Below are positions 7,245-13,913 of a stretch of 33,049 nucleotides of DNA, in pieces (the stretch's first letter is position 1; the number at the start of each line of letters is the position of its first letter). The position numbers and the translations under genes were made by a program. The stretch comes from a virus. The DNA lies in IMG/VR virus record IMGVR_UViG_3300032229_000417, positions 1 to 33,049 of that record; one strand, 5' to 3'. The notes below the pieces were generated by a model that did no database searches, was not told the origin of the DNA, and saw only the letters and a list, made by a program, of their open reading frames with translations.

Positions 7245-8342
7245 CAATCATTATGTTAACTTACATTCTCATGTAAGATCGGACTATACCTTTACCCTTA
7301 TTTGGGTAATCCATTGTAGTCTCTGAACCTCTTTCTTGGTTTATAATTTAAAATATATTTATCAAATATTTGTTTTTTTCTTACTAGATATACATTAGCA
7401 TTCTTATAAATATAATTATACAATGCTATAGAATCATTAACAGAAAACTGTGTTTTATAAACACCCTTGTAATAAATATTTTTATTCTTAACTGGAATTT
7501 TTTCTAAAATTTGTTTAATAAATAATTCAGAACCTGAACAGATACCTGATTTTAAAACATGCCAATCTTTGGTTTTTGAATTTTTATATTGTCCTACTGT
7601 ACCATCACCATCAAAATAGCCACGTATAAAATGATGAACTAAATCATCATGTATTTTTGGAAAAGTAATGGTTTTAGACTTAGCCGGTGTGCAACCAAGA
7701 TCGTTAAGATTATCAAACATAACAGAGCTAGTTATCTGCGCTTTCCACACAAAAGTATTATACTTTTTGTGAAATTCTTTTCTAGGTTTATTAGTAGATG
7801 CAATAGCTTGCATAAAATCTAATACCCATTCTTCATCAGAGCTTGTTAAAAAGATCTGACCAGATTTACTAGCTTTTTTAGAAATATTTCCATCAGCATA
7901 TAAAGCACCTAACCAGTAAGCTTTAATTTCCGAATCTATAGTAGAAAAGAAATTATCATTACAGGAGTACTTCATCAGTGCTTTAGATAGAGTACGCATT
8001 TTTATATTATTTCTTAATAAAATTGCTCTCACTGTTTTTACATTACAAAAACTAAGATCTGCTACTTTTTTAGTAGATAATCCTTTAGAGTAATGATAAA
8101 TTACAGACTCTTCTTTTTCTTTAGTGATCATAATGTGTAAGTATTTATACTTTAATATACCACTTTTAATTTACATTACCAAGAAATTTGGCTGCGGATT
8201 GACCAATGTTTATCTTTTTTACTTTACCTAAGTGATTAGCTTAGCCGCAAATGTATTACTACAATTGTTTAGTAGATAAACCTCTAAGGTTTTCCCCGTC
8301 AATTTAGAATATTTTACATACACATTACTGTGTAAGGAGCCC
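7245..8342 (-). ncRNA. group I intron 1 of the metallopeptidase/VWA gene, inside HExxH (1098 nt)
   Basis: Core elements on the minus strand: P (AATTGACGGGGAAA) near 8290-8305, Q (AATCCGCAGCC) at about 8190-8200, R (GTTCAGAGACTA) at 7317-7328, and S (GGTATAGTCC) at 7281-7290. The exon before ends CTCAAT and the intron ends ATGATTG. Joining gives HELN|H, so the insertion cuts the zinc-binding motif between its fourth and fifth residues. The R element differs from the GTTCAACGACTA seen in the other four introns. The endonuclease lies between Q and R, as in the sister intron. Bases 8132-8342 hold P, Q and flanking stems. Confidence 0.88.
7298..8131 (-). CDS. LAGLIDADG homing endonuclease in VWA-gene intron 1
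   Basis: A 277-residue relative of the protein at 6120-6959. It has an N-terminal helix-turn-helix (SKGLSTKKVADLSFCNVKTV, from residue ~15), a first LAGLIDADG-type motif AYWLGALYADG near 73, and a second FIRGYFDGDGTV near 165. Between the motifs lies TFPKIHDDLVHH, parallel to KFPNLPHNLVNH in its sister. The C-terminus RFRDYNGLPK is encoded by the ribozyme R element, and the stop falls just short of S. It probably targets the intronless HELNH-coding sequence. That is inference; the family is certain from the motifs. Confidence 0.9.
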   Translation of the reverse strand: MITKEKEESVIYHYSKGLSTKKVADLSFCNVKTVRAILLRNNIKMRTLSKALMKYSCNDNFFSTIDSEIKAYWLGALYADGNISKKASKSGQIFLTSSDEEWVLDFMQAIASTNKPRKEFHKKYNTFVWKAQITSSVMFDNLNDLGCTPAKSKTITFPKIHDDLVHHFIRGYFDGDGTVGQYKNSKTKDWHVLKSGICSGSELFIKQILEKIPVKNKNIYYKGVYKTQFSVNDSIALYNYIYKNANVYLVRKKQIFDKYILNYKPRKRFRDYNGLPK

Positions 8343-8570
8343 ATTGAGCTCGTGTTTGGTCAAACCAACTCTGTGTATTTGACTAAGACTATCCCAAAAC
8401 TCTGGGTTGATGATAAGTTTATAGTTGATGTTGTGTTTAGCAACACCCGCTGTCGGAATCTTATCACTCCATTGTTTTTCAGTCATTACTAAAAAGAGCC
8501 CGTAGTAGGGCTCCTTTAACATTAATTCTTTACATACTTTAGAAAGACTTTCATTTCTTAGTAAGCTCAT
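8343..8570 (-). CDS. metallopeptidase/VWA gene, exon 1 of 3
   Basis: 228 nt from ATG 8570, encoding residues 1-76. It contains IINPEFWDSL, then TKHELN, the first four residues of the zinc motif. Unspliced, the frame adds five intron-encoded residues and stops at 8325. The start overlaps the 3' end of the upstream 199-aa gene by 20 nt, and no downstream in-frame ATG would preserve the conserved N-terminal strand. The full gene is described at 5211-6089. Confidence 0.87.
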
Positions 8571-9150
8571 GTGTTCTTATTTCTATTGCTTTTTTGATAT
8601 CAAACCTCATGGTAAAACCAGGAATATTTAATTTGTAATCAAGTATAATTTCTTCCTTAATATACTTGTCTATAATAAACTTTTCAATATCCTTTTCTAA
8701 AGGATAAAATCTTTCAGGATCATCTTGTTTTACAATAGTATCTATAATATATGTGACACTAATCCTCTCTACGACTTTAGAAAAATACTTATTCGCATTT
8801 AGCTCAAAGTACTTAGCCGTTGGATGATCATCTGAACCGATTTTAAGTTTATCAGGATTATTGTAGGATATTGAGTCTGATGTCACATCTATAATTTTAG
8901 ATATAACATTAAAACAACTCATTCTACTGTACATAGACCATAAAATACTTTTAGCTATATGATTTTCCATTCTACTAAACTCTAGTGCAGTAAACAAAAT
9001 GAAAGGAAGACATTTCTTTTGATCTACATTTTCTAATATACCAAGACCGATGTTTCTATCTGCTTTATCTTCAGATAGTAACATGGACCTTACATTTTTA
9101 TATTCATCATAATTAAGTACAGTTTTATCAGAGATTTTTTCTTTTTGCAT
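8551..9150 (-). CDS. conserved phage protein with HEAT-like segment
   Basis: A 199-residue soluble protein of unknown function. Residues ~20-50 (MLLSEDKADRNIGLGILEN and the helix after it) resemble residues ~245-275 of the protein at 576-1688: a Leu pair, an acidic turn, an Asn and a Gly-Leu pair in the same spacing, followed by amphipathic helices. The two related proteins thus bracket the ATPase/peptidase pair. The rest is helical and charged, with no visible catalytic motif. It overlaps the peptidase exon 1 by 20 nt downstream and the RuvC-like gene by 23 nt upstream, so the cluster is tightly coupled. Confidence 0.85.
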   Translation of the reverse strand: MQKEKISDKTVLNYDEYKNVRSMLLSEDKADRNIGLGILENVDQKKCLPFILFTALEFSRMENHIAKSILWSMYSRMSCFNVISKIIDVTSDSISYNNPDKLKIGSDDHPTAKYFELNANKYFSKVVERISVTYIIDTIVKQDDPERFYPLEKDIEKFIIDKYIKEEIILDYKLNIPGFTMRFDIKKAIEIRTHELTKK

Positions 9151-9652
9151 ACTCAGACATTAATAATGCGTCCACATATCCATCATGTGGTTTAGATGCT
9201 CTTTCACCAAATACAAAACTTCTACCAGGGAACAATCTTTTAGCAGCTACTAATGCCATTGCTTTAGTATCTCTAGTAGATTTACCGGTTACAGTAATCT
9301 CTTCTACTCCTGTAAACATTTCTTTCTGCCATTGTTTAGCAGGAATTTTAGTGTAGGAAACACCAAGAGAAATAGCCATCATTTCTATAGCACCAGATTG
9401 GTGACCCATAGAGAATGCTGTTGCTTTAGAGCTACCGAAGATAACTCCCAGCTTTTCAAAAATAATGTGCGGGTTGCAATCATAAGCAGTCATATGACGA
9501 TTGCTTATGTGTTGTACAATATCATACATAAATGCATAATCCACCTCATCTTTAATCATGGGTATGGGATGTGCCTCTATTTCTAGATCAGGGTGTTGGT
9601 AAACTATAGCACCCTTCTTTCCAATGTCGATACCTATATATCCTCTAGTCAT
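9128..9652 (-). CDS. RuvC-like Holliday junction resolvase (RNase H fold)
   Basis: A 174-residue enzyme with RuvC-type acidic residues in the expected order: D9 in GIDIG, E66 in IIFEKL, and D157 with D161 in KPHDGYVDALL. These coordinate the metals that cleave four-way junctions. Length equals that of cellular RuvC (about 170). The segment around residues 75-90 (SMGHQSGAIE) is the usual dimer/DNA contact region in phage members. Placed between primase and the ATPase module, it probably resolves recombination and replication intermediates before packaging. The start overlaps the stop of the small upstream gene by 8 nt. Confidence 0.85.
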   Translation of the reverse strand: MTRGYIGIDIGKKGAIVYQHPDLEIEAHPIPMIKDEVDYAFMYDIVQHISNRHMTAYDCNPHIIFEKLGVIFGSSKATAFSMGHQSGAIEMMAISLGVSYTKIPAKQWQKEMFTGVEEITVTGKSTRDTKAMALVAAKRLFPGRSFVFGERASKPHDGYVDALLMSEYAKRKNL

Positions 9653-9791
9653 TTAGTTCTTGTATTTCATTAATTAGACTTTCTATTTTGTACGTGATGT
9701 CATTTTTTAATTCATCCGTTAAAGTTTGCAGATGAAGACGATCCATCCATGTTTCAAATCGTTCCATAGCTTTTTTCTGTTCTTTATTCAT
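9645..9791 (-). CDS. small acidic helical protein, unrecognised
   Basis: A 48-codon frame from ATG 9791 (an in-frame ATG at 9797 would add two residues) to TAG 9645. The protein starts MNKEQKKAMERFETWMDRLH and continues as a charged helix ending EIQELND. It fills the gap between primase and resolvase, overlapping primase by 8 nt and the resolvase start by 8 nt. This is the coupling expected of a real gene. A short coiled-coil partner is possible; function unknown. Confidence 0.6.
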   Translation of the reverse strand: MNKEQKKAMERFETWMDRLHLQTLTDELKNDITYKIESLINEIQELND

Positions 9792-10755
9792 ATGCATTAA
9801 GTAAAGAAGTTAATACTTGTCTTACAGCTTTTTGACCGTGTTTTTTAACAGAGTCAGAAAGATCTTTTTCCATCGGTAAAAGTACACTGGGTAATTCATA
9901 TAATTCATGATATCTTTCCATAGCTGTTATACCGGGAGCATCGTTGTCAAACATACACGTAATTACTTTGTATTTACTCTTCAGATAAGTAATAACTTCC
10001 TCTCTGATCACCGAACCCTCAGAATCCGGTGCTATAAACTCCACAGGATAACCTAGTTTTTTAAGACACATGCCATCTTTAAGAGAGCTGGTTATAACAA
10101 GATGTGGTTTATCAAACTTTAGCTGATCCATACCTTGAATGTATGTAGCTAGCTTCATAAACTTTTTATCTTTGTTATAAGGCTGGTAGATCTTATAGAG
10201 TGTTCCATCTTTTCTAAAATACCCATAGATATAAGATTTTTGAGTAGTAAAAAAATCATATATACCTTCTTCTTGTTTACTAAAAGTAAAAGAACTCAAC
10301 GGTTCAACATTATATTCTTTTAATATTTCAGAACAAATACCATATGATGTCCAGTAGTCGGCATCACCTTGGTTCCATTTTCTTGTGTCATATGTCTCAA
10401 GAGTAAAATGTGCTTTTTCTTTTATCATAACATCAGATATTGAATAATCTGATGTCTTTAGATATAAGTTATAGTCCTTGATTATTTTATTTATACCTTC
10501 ACTTTTGTCTAGGTCAAAAAGATACATGACTAACTTAAGGCCGTCACCACCTTTATTTGTAGAAAAGTCTTTGAAAAAATATCTATCTTGTCTACAGAAT
10601 ATTACCATAGATGGTACAGAATCCATAGAGTTAAAAATTGATAATATTTTTACATCTTGACCTATTAATTTCTCACTAATACCACAGTAATTTTCAAATA
10701 TCCACGATGACGGAATTTCAAATAAACTTGTTATGATTGGTTTAGTGCTTATCAT
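9784..10755 (-). CDS. Toprim-domain DNA primase
   Basis: A 323-residue protein. The N-terminal region (residues 50-80, FCRQDRYFFKDFSTNKGGDG) resembles the zinc-domain/nucleotide-binding portion of phage primases but lacks clear Cys ligands. The Toprim domain covers ~215-300, with ITSSLKDG at 221-228 and FDNDAPG at 269-275 (the DxD motif). The glutamate that normally opens the first Toprim motif is replaced by Ser; 'SSLKD' forms occur in some phage Toprim proteins, where an acidic residue such as that in APDSEG may substitute. It would make primers for replication together with the DnaB-type helicase at 13914. It lies between SSB (42 nt upstream, with a hairpin between) and RuvC-like genes. 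Confidence 0.83.
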   Translation of the reverse strand: MISTKPIITSLFEIPSSWIFENYCGISEKLIGQDVKILSIFNSMDSVPSMVIFCRQDRYFFKDFSTNKGGDGLKLVMYLFDLDKSEGINKIIKDYNLYLKTSDYSISDVMIKEKAHFTLETYDTRKWNQGDADYWTSYGICSEILKEYNVEPLSSFTFSKQEEGIYDFFTTQKSYIYGYFRKDGTLYKIYQPYNKDKKFMKLATYIQGMDQLKFDKPHLVITSSLKDGMCLKKLGYPVEFIAPDSEGSVIREEVITYLKSKYKVITCMFDNDAPGITAMERYHELYELPSVLLPMEKDLSDSVKKHGQKAVRQVLTSLLNAYE

Positions 10756-10759
10756 AAAT

Positions 10760-10790
10760 TAAAAAATAAAGGGGCTATTACACCCCTTTT
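10760..10790 (-). terminator. Rho-independent terminator after ssb
   Basis: On the minus strand a stem AAAGGGG / CCCCTTT encloses an 8-nt loop and is followed by ATTTTTT. It starts 7 nt after the SSB stop and ends only about 5 nt before the primase ATG (10755). It may therefore limit rather than end transcription into primase; I found no TAnnTTTG promoter box in the last ~100 nt of ssb. Confidence 0.8.
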
Positions 10791-10796
10791 ATTGTA

Positions 10797-11495
10797 TTAC
10801 AAATCAAAATCAGAACCTACTTTACTTGAAGCAGCTACTACAGAAAAGTCATCATCATTTTTAGGAGAAAATGAATCTACAGGATTTGTTTTAATTCTTT
10901 TGATATGAACATCAGAATCAAAAGGCATTAGTTTGCCATTCTCGGTATCAGCATTCTGAAGGCTTACTTGACCTTTACCAGCACGCGGTAAGAATAGATC
11001 AAAGTTTACATAGCCTTGTTTGTTATTGTATTCTTTGCCGGCAATACAAAAAGTAATGTATTTGTCTTTAAAAGGCTTGTCATTGTTAAAAGCAATTACA
11101 AGATCTTCAATAGTATCATGAACATTATCATTTTTGTCCAACCACTCCATGCTACCGGTTTCTCTACAAATTGTTTGTATAGCCTTAAGAATTTCAAGAT
11201 CACGAGAAACAGAAATACCTGATTTTGTGACTCCATCTGAGAAAGCCCATTCAGAAAATCTTACTCTAGCTACTTGTCCTTCATAACGAGGACCTGTAGC
11301 GTCATCTTTATTTACAAGAAAACCTTCAAAATCTCCACCTATAGGCATTGTCTCAAGATTCAATGATAGGTTGTAGGCTCCTTCTTTGTAAGGAACAGAC
11401 TCTAGTGATAGACTGTTGATTTTACAGGTATTTTCACCTGGTTGAATAATTTTTTGTGTCCCTGTAGAAGTAGGGATGTTCTTTGTAGTAATCAT
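10797..11495 (-). CDS. ssb: single-stranded DNA-binding protein
   Basis: A 232-residue protein I assign as the phage SSB. The middle is beta-rich (QVARVRFSEWAFSD, DKYITFCIAGKE, GYVNFDLFLPRAG), compatible with an OB-type fold. The C-terminus is acidic and ends with DDDFSVVAASSKVGSDFDL, a flexible tail finishing in D-F-D-L like the interaction tips of SSBs. Position supports the call: it follows sak4 by 4 nt and precedes primase. It would coat single strands for Sak4 annealing and for replication. The N-terminal OB match is weak by eye, so the call rests on tail, length and context. A terminator follows. Confidence 0.7.
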   Translation of the reverse strand: MITTKNIPTSTGTQKIIQPGENTCKINSLSLESVPYKEGAYNLSLNLETMPIGGDFEGFLVNKDDATGPRYEGQVARVRFSEWAFSDGVTKSGISVSRDLEILKAIQTICRETGSMEWLDKNDNVHDTIEDLVIAFNNDKPFKDKYITFCIAGKEYNNKQGYVNFDLFLPRAGKGQVSLQNADTENGKLMPFDSDVHIKRIKTNPVDSFSPKNDDDFSVVAASSKVGSDFDL

Positions 11496-11499
11496 AATT

Positions 11500-11853
11500 T
11501 TAATCTATATAAACGTTATTCCAATTAATATTGATTGTATCATCATCATTTAGTTCTGATAATACAATTTCTTTGTTTCTGAGATGTTCTGGTCTTGCAC
11601 CACAAGATATTTCATCGGTTGTCTTAAAACTAAGAATGTTTTTAGAACCTTTACGATATAAATACCCGATTGCATCAGACTGAGAACTGGTTATTCTTTT
11701 TAATTTACCTGTAAGATCTAGGTCAAGAGCATTAAACTCCGCACCATTTTTCTCTAATACTATGTCTTTAACGTGTCCCACAAGAATTATTCTAGGGGCC
11801 CAAGTCTTAACAAAATCAATAACTTTAGTGAAAGCCTCCCTTAACCAGGGATA
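11500..11853 (-). CDS. Sak4-type RecA-like recombinase (AAA_24), exon 2 of 2 (spliced CDS 12975-13379 + 11500-11853)
   Basis: Joining 405 + 354 nt gives 759 nt and a 252-aa protein, the usual length of Sak4-type single-strand annealing ATPases. The exon starts with YPWLREAFTK, continuing NMPNGAG from exon 1. It carries RIILVGHVKD, a beta strand with the conserved His-x-Lys at the sensor position, and an SDAIGYLYRK segment typical of AAA_24 proteins. Sak4 proteins bind ssDNA and promote annealing with help of SSB, which is encoded immediately downstream. A reading frame starting at ATG 11874 exists, but its first seven residues come from the intron. Confidence 0.87.
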   Translation of the reverse strand, partial: YPWLREAFTKVIDFVKTWAPRIILVGHVKDIVLEKNGAEFNALDLDLTGKLKRITSSQSDAIGYLYRKGSKNILSFKTTDEISCGARPEHLRNKEIVLSELNDDDTININWNNVYID

Positions 11854-12974
11854 CGTTACTACTATTACTTTCATAATAGACTAGACTATATTTTCATTAA
11901 ATTCATATATAAAACCTACCAATGGTGTTTTTGAACTAATACTTTTCTTTAAGGTTTTAATATATAACTGATCATCATTACAGCATTCTTTGAGTGAAGA
12001 ATATATTTTAACAACATTTCTTTCTAAATCTAATTTAACAACTGATTTACTAGACCTTTTAATAAGAAGATCTATCTGATTTTTGCTTTTAGGTTTACCT
12101 TTAACGGCATCAGATATATTTTTTTTGTGCAATTCTGTAAATACTTTAGGTTTAGGAGTATACTTATAATCCTTAAACTCATCATATTCAGAAGCATAAA
12201 CAAAAATAAAATCTTTAACGTAGTTAAGTTTTCCTTTACAACAAGAACTGATATTAGTTGTCTGATCATTAATTGCACGAGCTGCTTTAGATAAAGAAGA
12301 ATATTTGCATATAAATTTTCCTTCTATATCTAAACATATAACCGTTTTACTTGATTTTTCTGTTCTTTTTTGAATTTGTTCAGATTTAAGTTTAAACCTT
12401 TTAGGGTTTTTACAAACATCTGTACAATTAAATCCATTTTTATAACTATCTAAATAATTAATCCAATATGATTCTTTTTCTAAAAGAAGAGATTTATCAG
12501 TAATTTCTAAAACTAGGAATTTAAAACTATCAATTCCATACTTATTAAAAGCTCTTTGCAATTTGGTTGAATGATGTTTATTATTTTTTAAGTAGTATAT
12601 ATGTCTTATTAATCGAGCATGAAAATTTATTGCGGAACCAATATATATTTTGTCATTAACTCTACAATAAATACCATATATACCACTATCATTAGATAAT
12701 TTATCAGTTAAACTATAAAATTTAATGTGTGCCTTTTCCACTTTATTTAAAAGTGTACTCTCCTTCCGGGAGATAGTCGTTGAACCTTTCTCATTTAACA
12801 GAGACTTGGCTGCTGATTGCCCATGATTGTCATAATCTAACATAACCAGGTTATTTTTGTTTATGACAAATATACTATTATTTTTTAAACTATCAAGCAT
12901 AATTTTTCAATTTACTTTGTAGTAAATAGTCTTTAGGGGTTTCCAGCAATTAGACACATACAGGCTATCGCTTA
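11854..12974 (-). ncRNA. group I intron in the sak4 gene (1121 nt)
   Basis: Core elements on the minus strand: P (AATTGCTGGAAACCCC) near 12936-12952, Q (AATCAGCAGCCAAG) near 12805-12819, R (GTTCAACGACTA) at 12774-12785, and S (AAATATAGTC) at 11884-11893. The exon before ends GCAGGT and the intron ends GTAACG. Joining restores PNGAG|YPWL. Here almost the whole endonuclease lies between R and S (P8 loop), unlike the other four introns, where it sits 5' of P or between Q and R. The ribozyme framework resembles the ATPase introns (identical Q and R), so the endonuclease position has shifted. Confidence 0.87.
11881..12900 (-). CDS. GIY-YIG homing endonuclease in sak4 intron
   Basis: The frame spans 339 codons. 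GIY-YIG core: SGIYGIY near residue 72 and KIYIGSA near 83, with the Glu-bearing LLEKESYWINYL near 140. NUMOD1-like repeats at about 190-230 (VICLDIEGKFICKYSSLSKA) and 280-320 (KLDLERNVVKIYSSLKE) surround a NUMOD3-like basic patch (LHKKNISDAVKGKP). The first ~55 residues are encoded by ribozyme elements: Q reads as NHGQSAAK and R as KGSTTIS, with no later Met before the GIY domain. The true start may therefore be non-AUG or lie inside the core. The final ENIV is encoded by S. Confidence 0.88.
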   Translation of the reverse strand: MLDSLKNNSIFVINKNNLVMLDYDNHGQSAAKSLLNEKGSTTISRKESTLLNKVEKAHIKFYSLTDKLSNDSGIYGIYCRVNDKIYIGSAINFHARLIRHIYYLKNNKHHSTKLQRAFNKYGIDSFKFLVLEITDKSLLLEKESYWINYLDSYKNGFNCTDVCKNPKRFKLKSEQIQKRTEKSSKTVICLDIEGKFICKYSSLSKAARAINDQTTNISSCCKGKLNYVKDFIFVYASEYDEFKDYKYTPKPKVFTELHKKNISDAVKGKPKSKNQIDLLIKRSSKSVVKLDLERNVVKIYSSLKECCNDDQLYIKTLKKSISSKTPLVGFIYEFNENIV

Positions 12975-13379
12975 ACCTGCACCATTAGGCATGTTTAGAA
13001 TAGTACCATATTTAGGTTTACCTTCTGTAAACCAGTTTTTACCCATAGAAGATTTGGAATACATTTCCTCTGCTAGAGGAATACACATCTCTTCTAAAGC
13101 GGTAATAGTATCTAAAGCAACATACTTGTAAGGATATTCAGCATCTTTGATAGCTTTACCAATCTTCTTGATATCATCAATAGATCTTGCTTTTACCTTC
13201 ATTGCACTTACATAATCACTACCATCTTCAAGGTCTACAAGTAAGCAGTTATCAAGATTTGCCAACAAAGTAGTTTTACCCACTTTTGGTTTACTGAATA
13301 TAATAAGATTTTTAGGACTTTTTACTTCAGCCATTAATTTTCCCATAGGAAGGATTAGTTCTTGAGTGCCTTCGCTCAT
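12975..13379 (-). CDS. Sak4-type RecA-like recombinase, exon 1 of 2
   Basis: 405 nt from ATG 13379, encoding residues 1-135. Walker A is SKPKVGKTT at 29-37. A Walker B-like LLVDLEDG follows at about 46-53, then YKYVALDTITALEEM near 89-103. The pattern K-x-G-K-T followed by 'hhhD-E-G' is characteristic of the AAA_24/Sak4 group. ATG 13379 overlaps the stop of the upstream gene (ATGA). Unspliced, the frame stops at the first intron codon (TAA, 12972). The full gene is described at 11500-11853. Confidence 0.88.
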
Positions 13380-13909
13380 TTTTGTGTAATTATTTTATTT
13401 AACCATTCTTTGTTACTAACTGGTTTGCCTGTCATGATAGCAGCTAAGTCTCTTACAGTCATTTCAGTTAGAGGAATATCTTGAACAATTGAGTCACCCA
13501 AGGAAGTAAAAGAATCTATTTGCTCTGTTTTAACTGGAACTGCTTCTTGTACTTTGATTAACTCACTTACTGGGACAAGATATCTGATCTGACCTGTACT
13601 GTTTGGTTCTGTTGCTTCATATTCTTCTTCCCAATGAGGATTATAATTCCACATCCATAGTGTTCTATTACTATCTTCTGGATAGTAATCTATGTTAACA
13701 AACTCAGTATAAATTCTAGATTCTCTTTTTAATTCACTGGCAAAGAAACTAATATACAATTCATCTTTTCCCCTAGGGCGGTAAGCCATTTTTGGAAAAA
13801 ATAAAGCACCCGGCATGTTGTTGTTATCAAAAATGTGCTGATGCTTTTCTCTAAGATTTTGAATTTTTTCTTTAACGCTTAGCGTCTCTTGTCTTGTCAT
13901 TATATTCAT
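13376..13909 (-). CDS. hypothetical protein between dnaB and sak4
   Basis: A 177-residue soluble protein without a recognisable domain. The N-terminal 110 residues are aromatic-rich beta segments (ALFFPKMAYRPRG, LYISFFASELKRES, TLWMWNYNPHWEEE). The tail is helical (MTVRDLAAIMTGKPVSNKEW). It sits 4 nt after DnaB and overlaps sak4 by ATGA, so it is probably made with them. The basic beta-rich N-terminus could bind DNA or SSB, but nothing in the sequence proves that. A second in-frame ATG at codon 4 is an alternative start. Confidence 0.8.
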   Translation of the reverse strand: MNIMTRQETLSVKEKIQNLREKHQHIFDNNNMPGALFFPKMAYRPRGKDELYISFFASELKRESRIYTEFVNIDYYPEDSNRTLWMWNYNPHWEEEYEATEPNSTGQIRYLVPVSELIKVQEAVPVKTEQIDSFTSLGDSIVQDIPLTEMTVRDLAAIMTGKPVSNKEWLNKIITQK

Positions 13910-13913
13910 TTAC

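Noticed and set aside
11500-11874. Stand-alone 124-aa protein starting at ATG 11874
   Set aside because: The first seven codons come from the intron 3' end; it is exon 2 of sak4.
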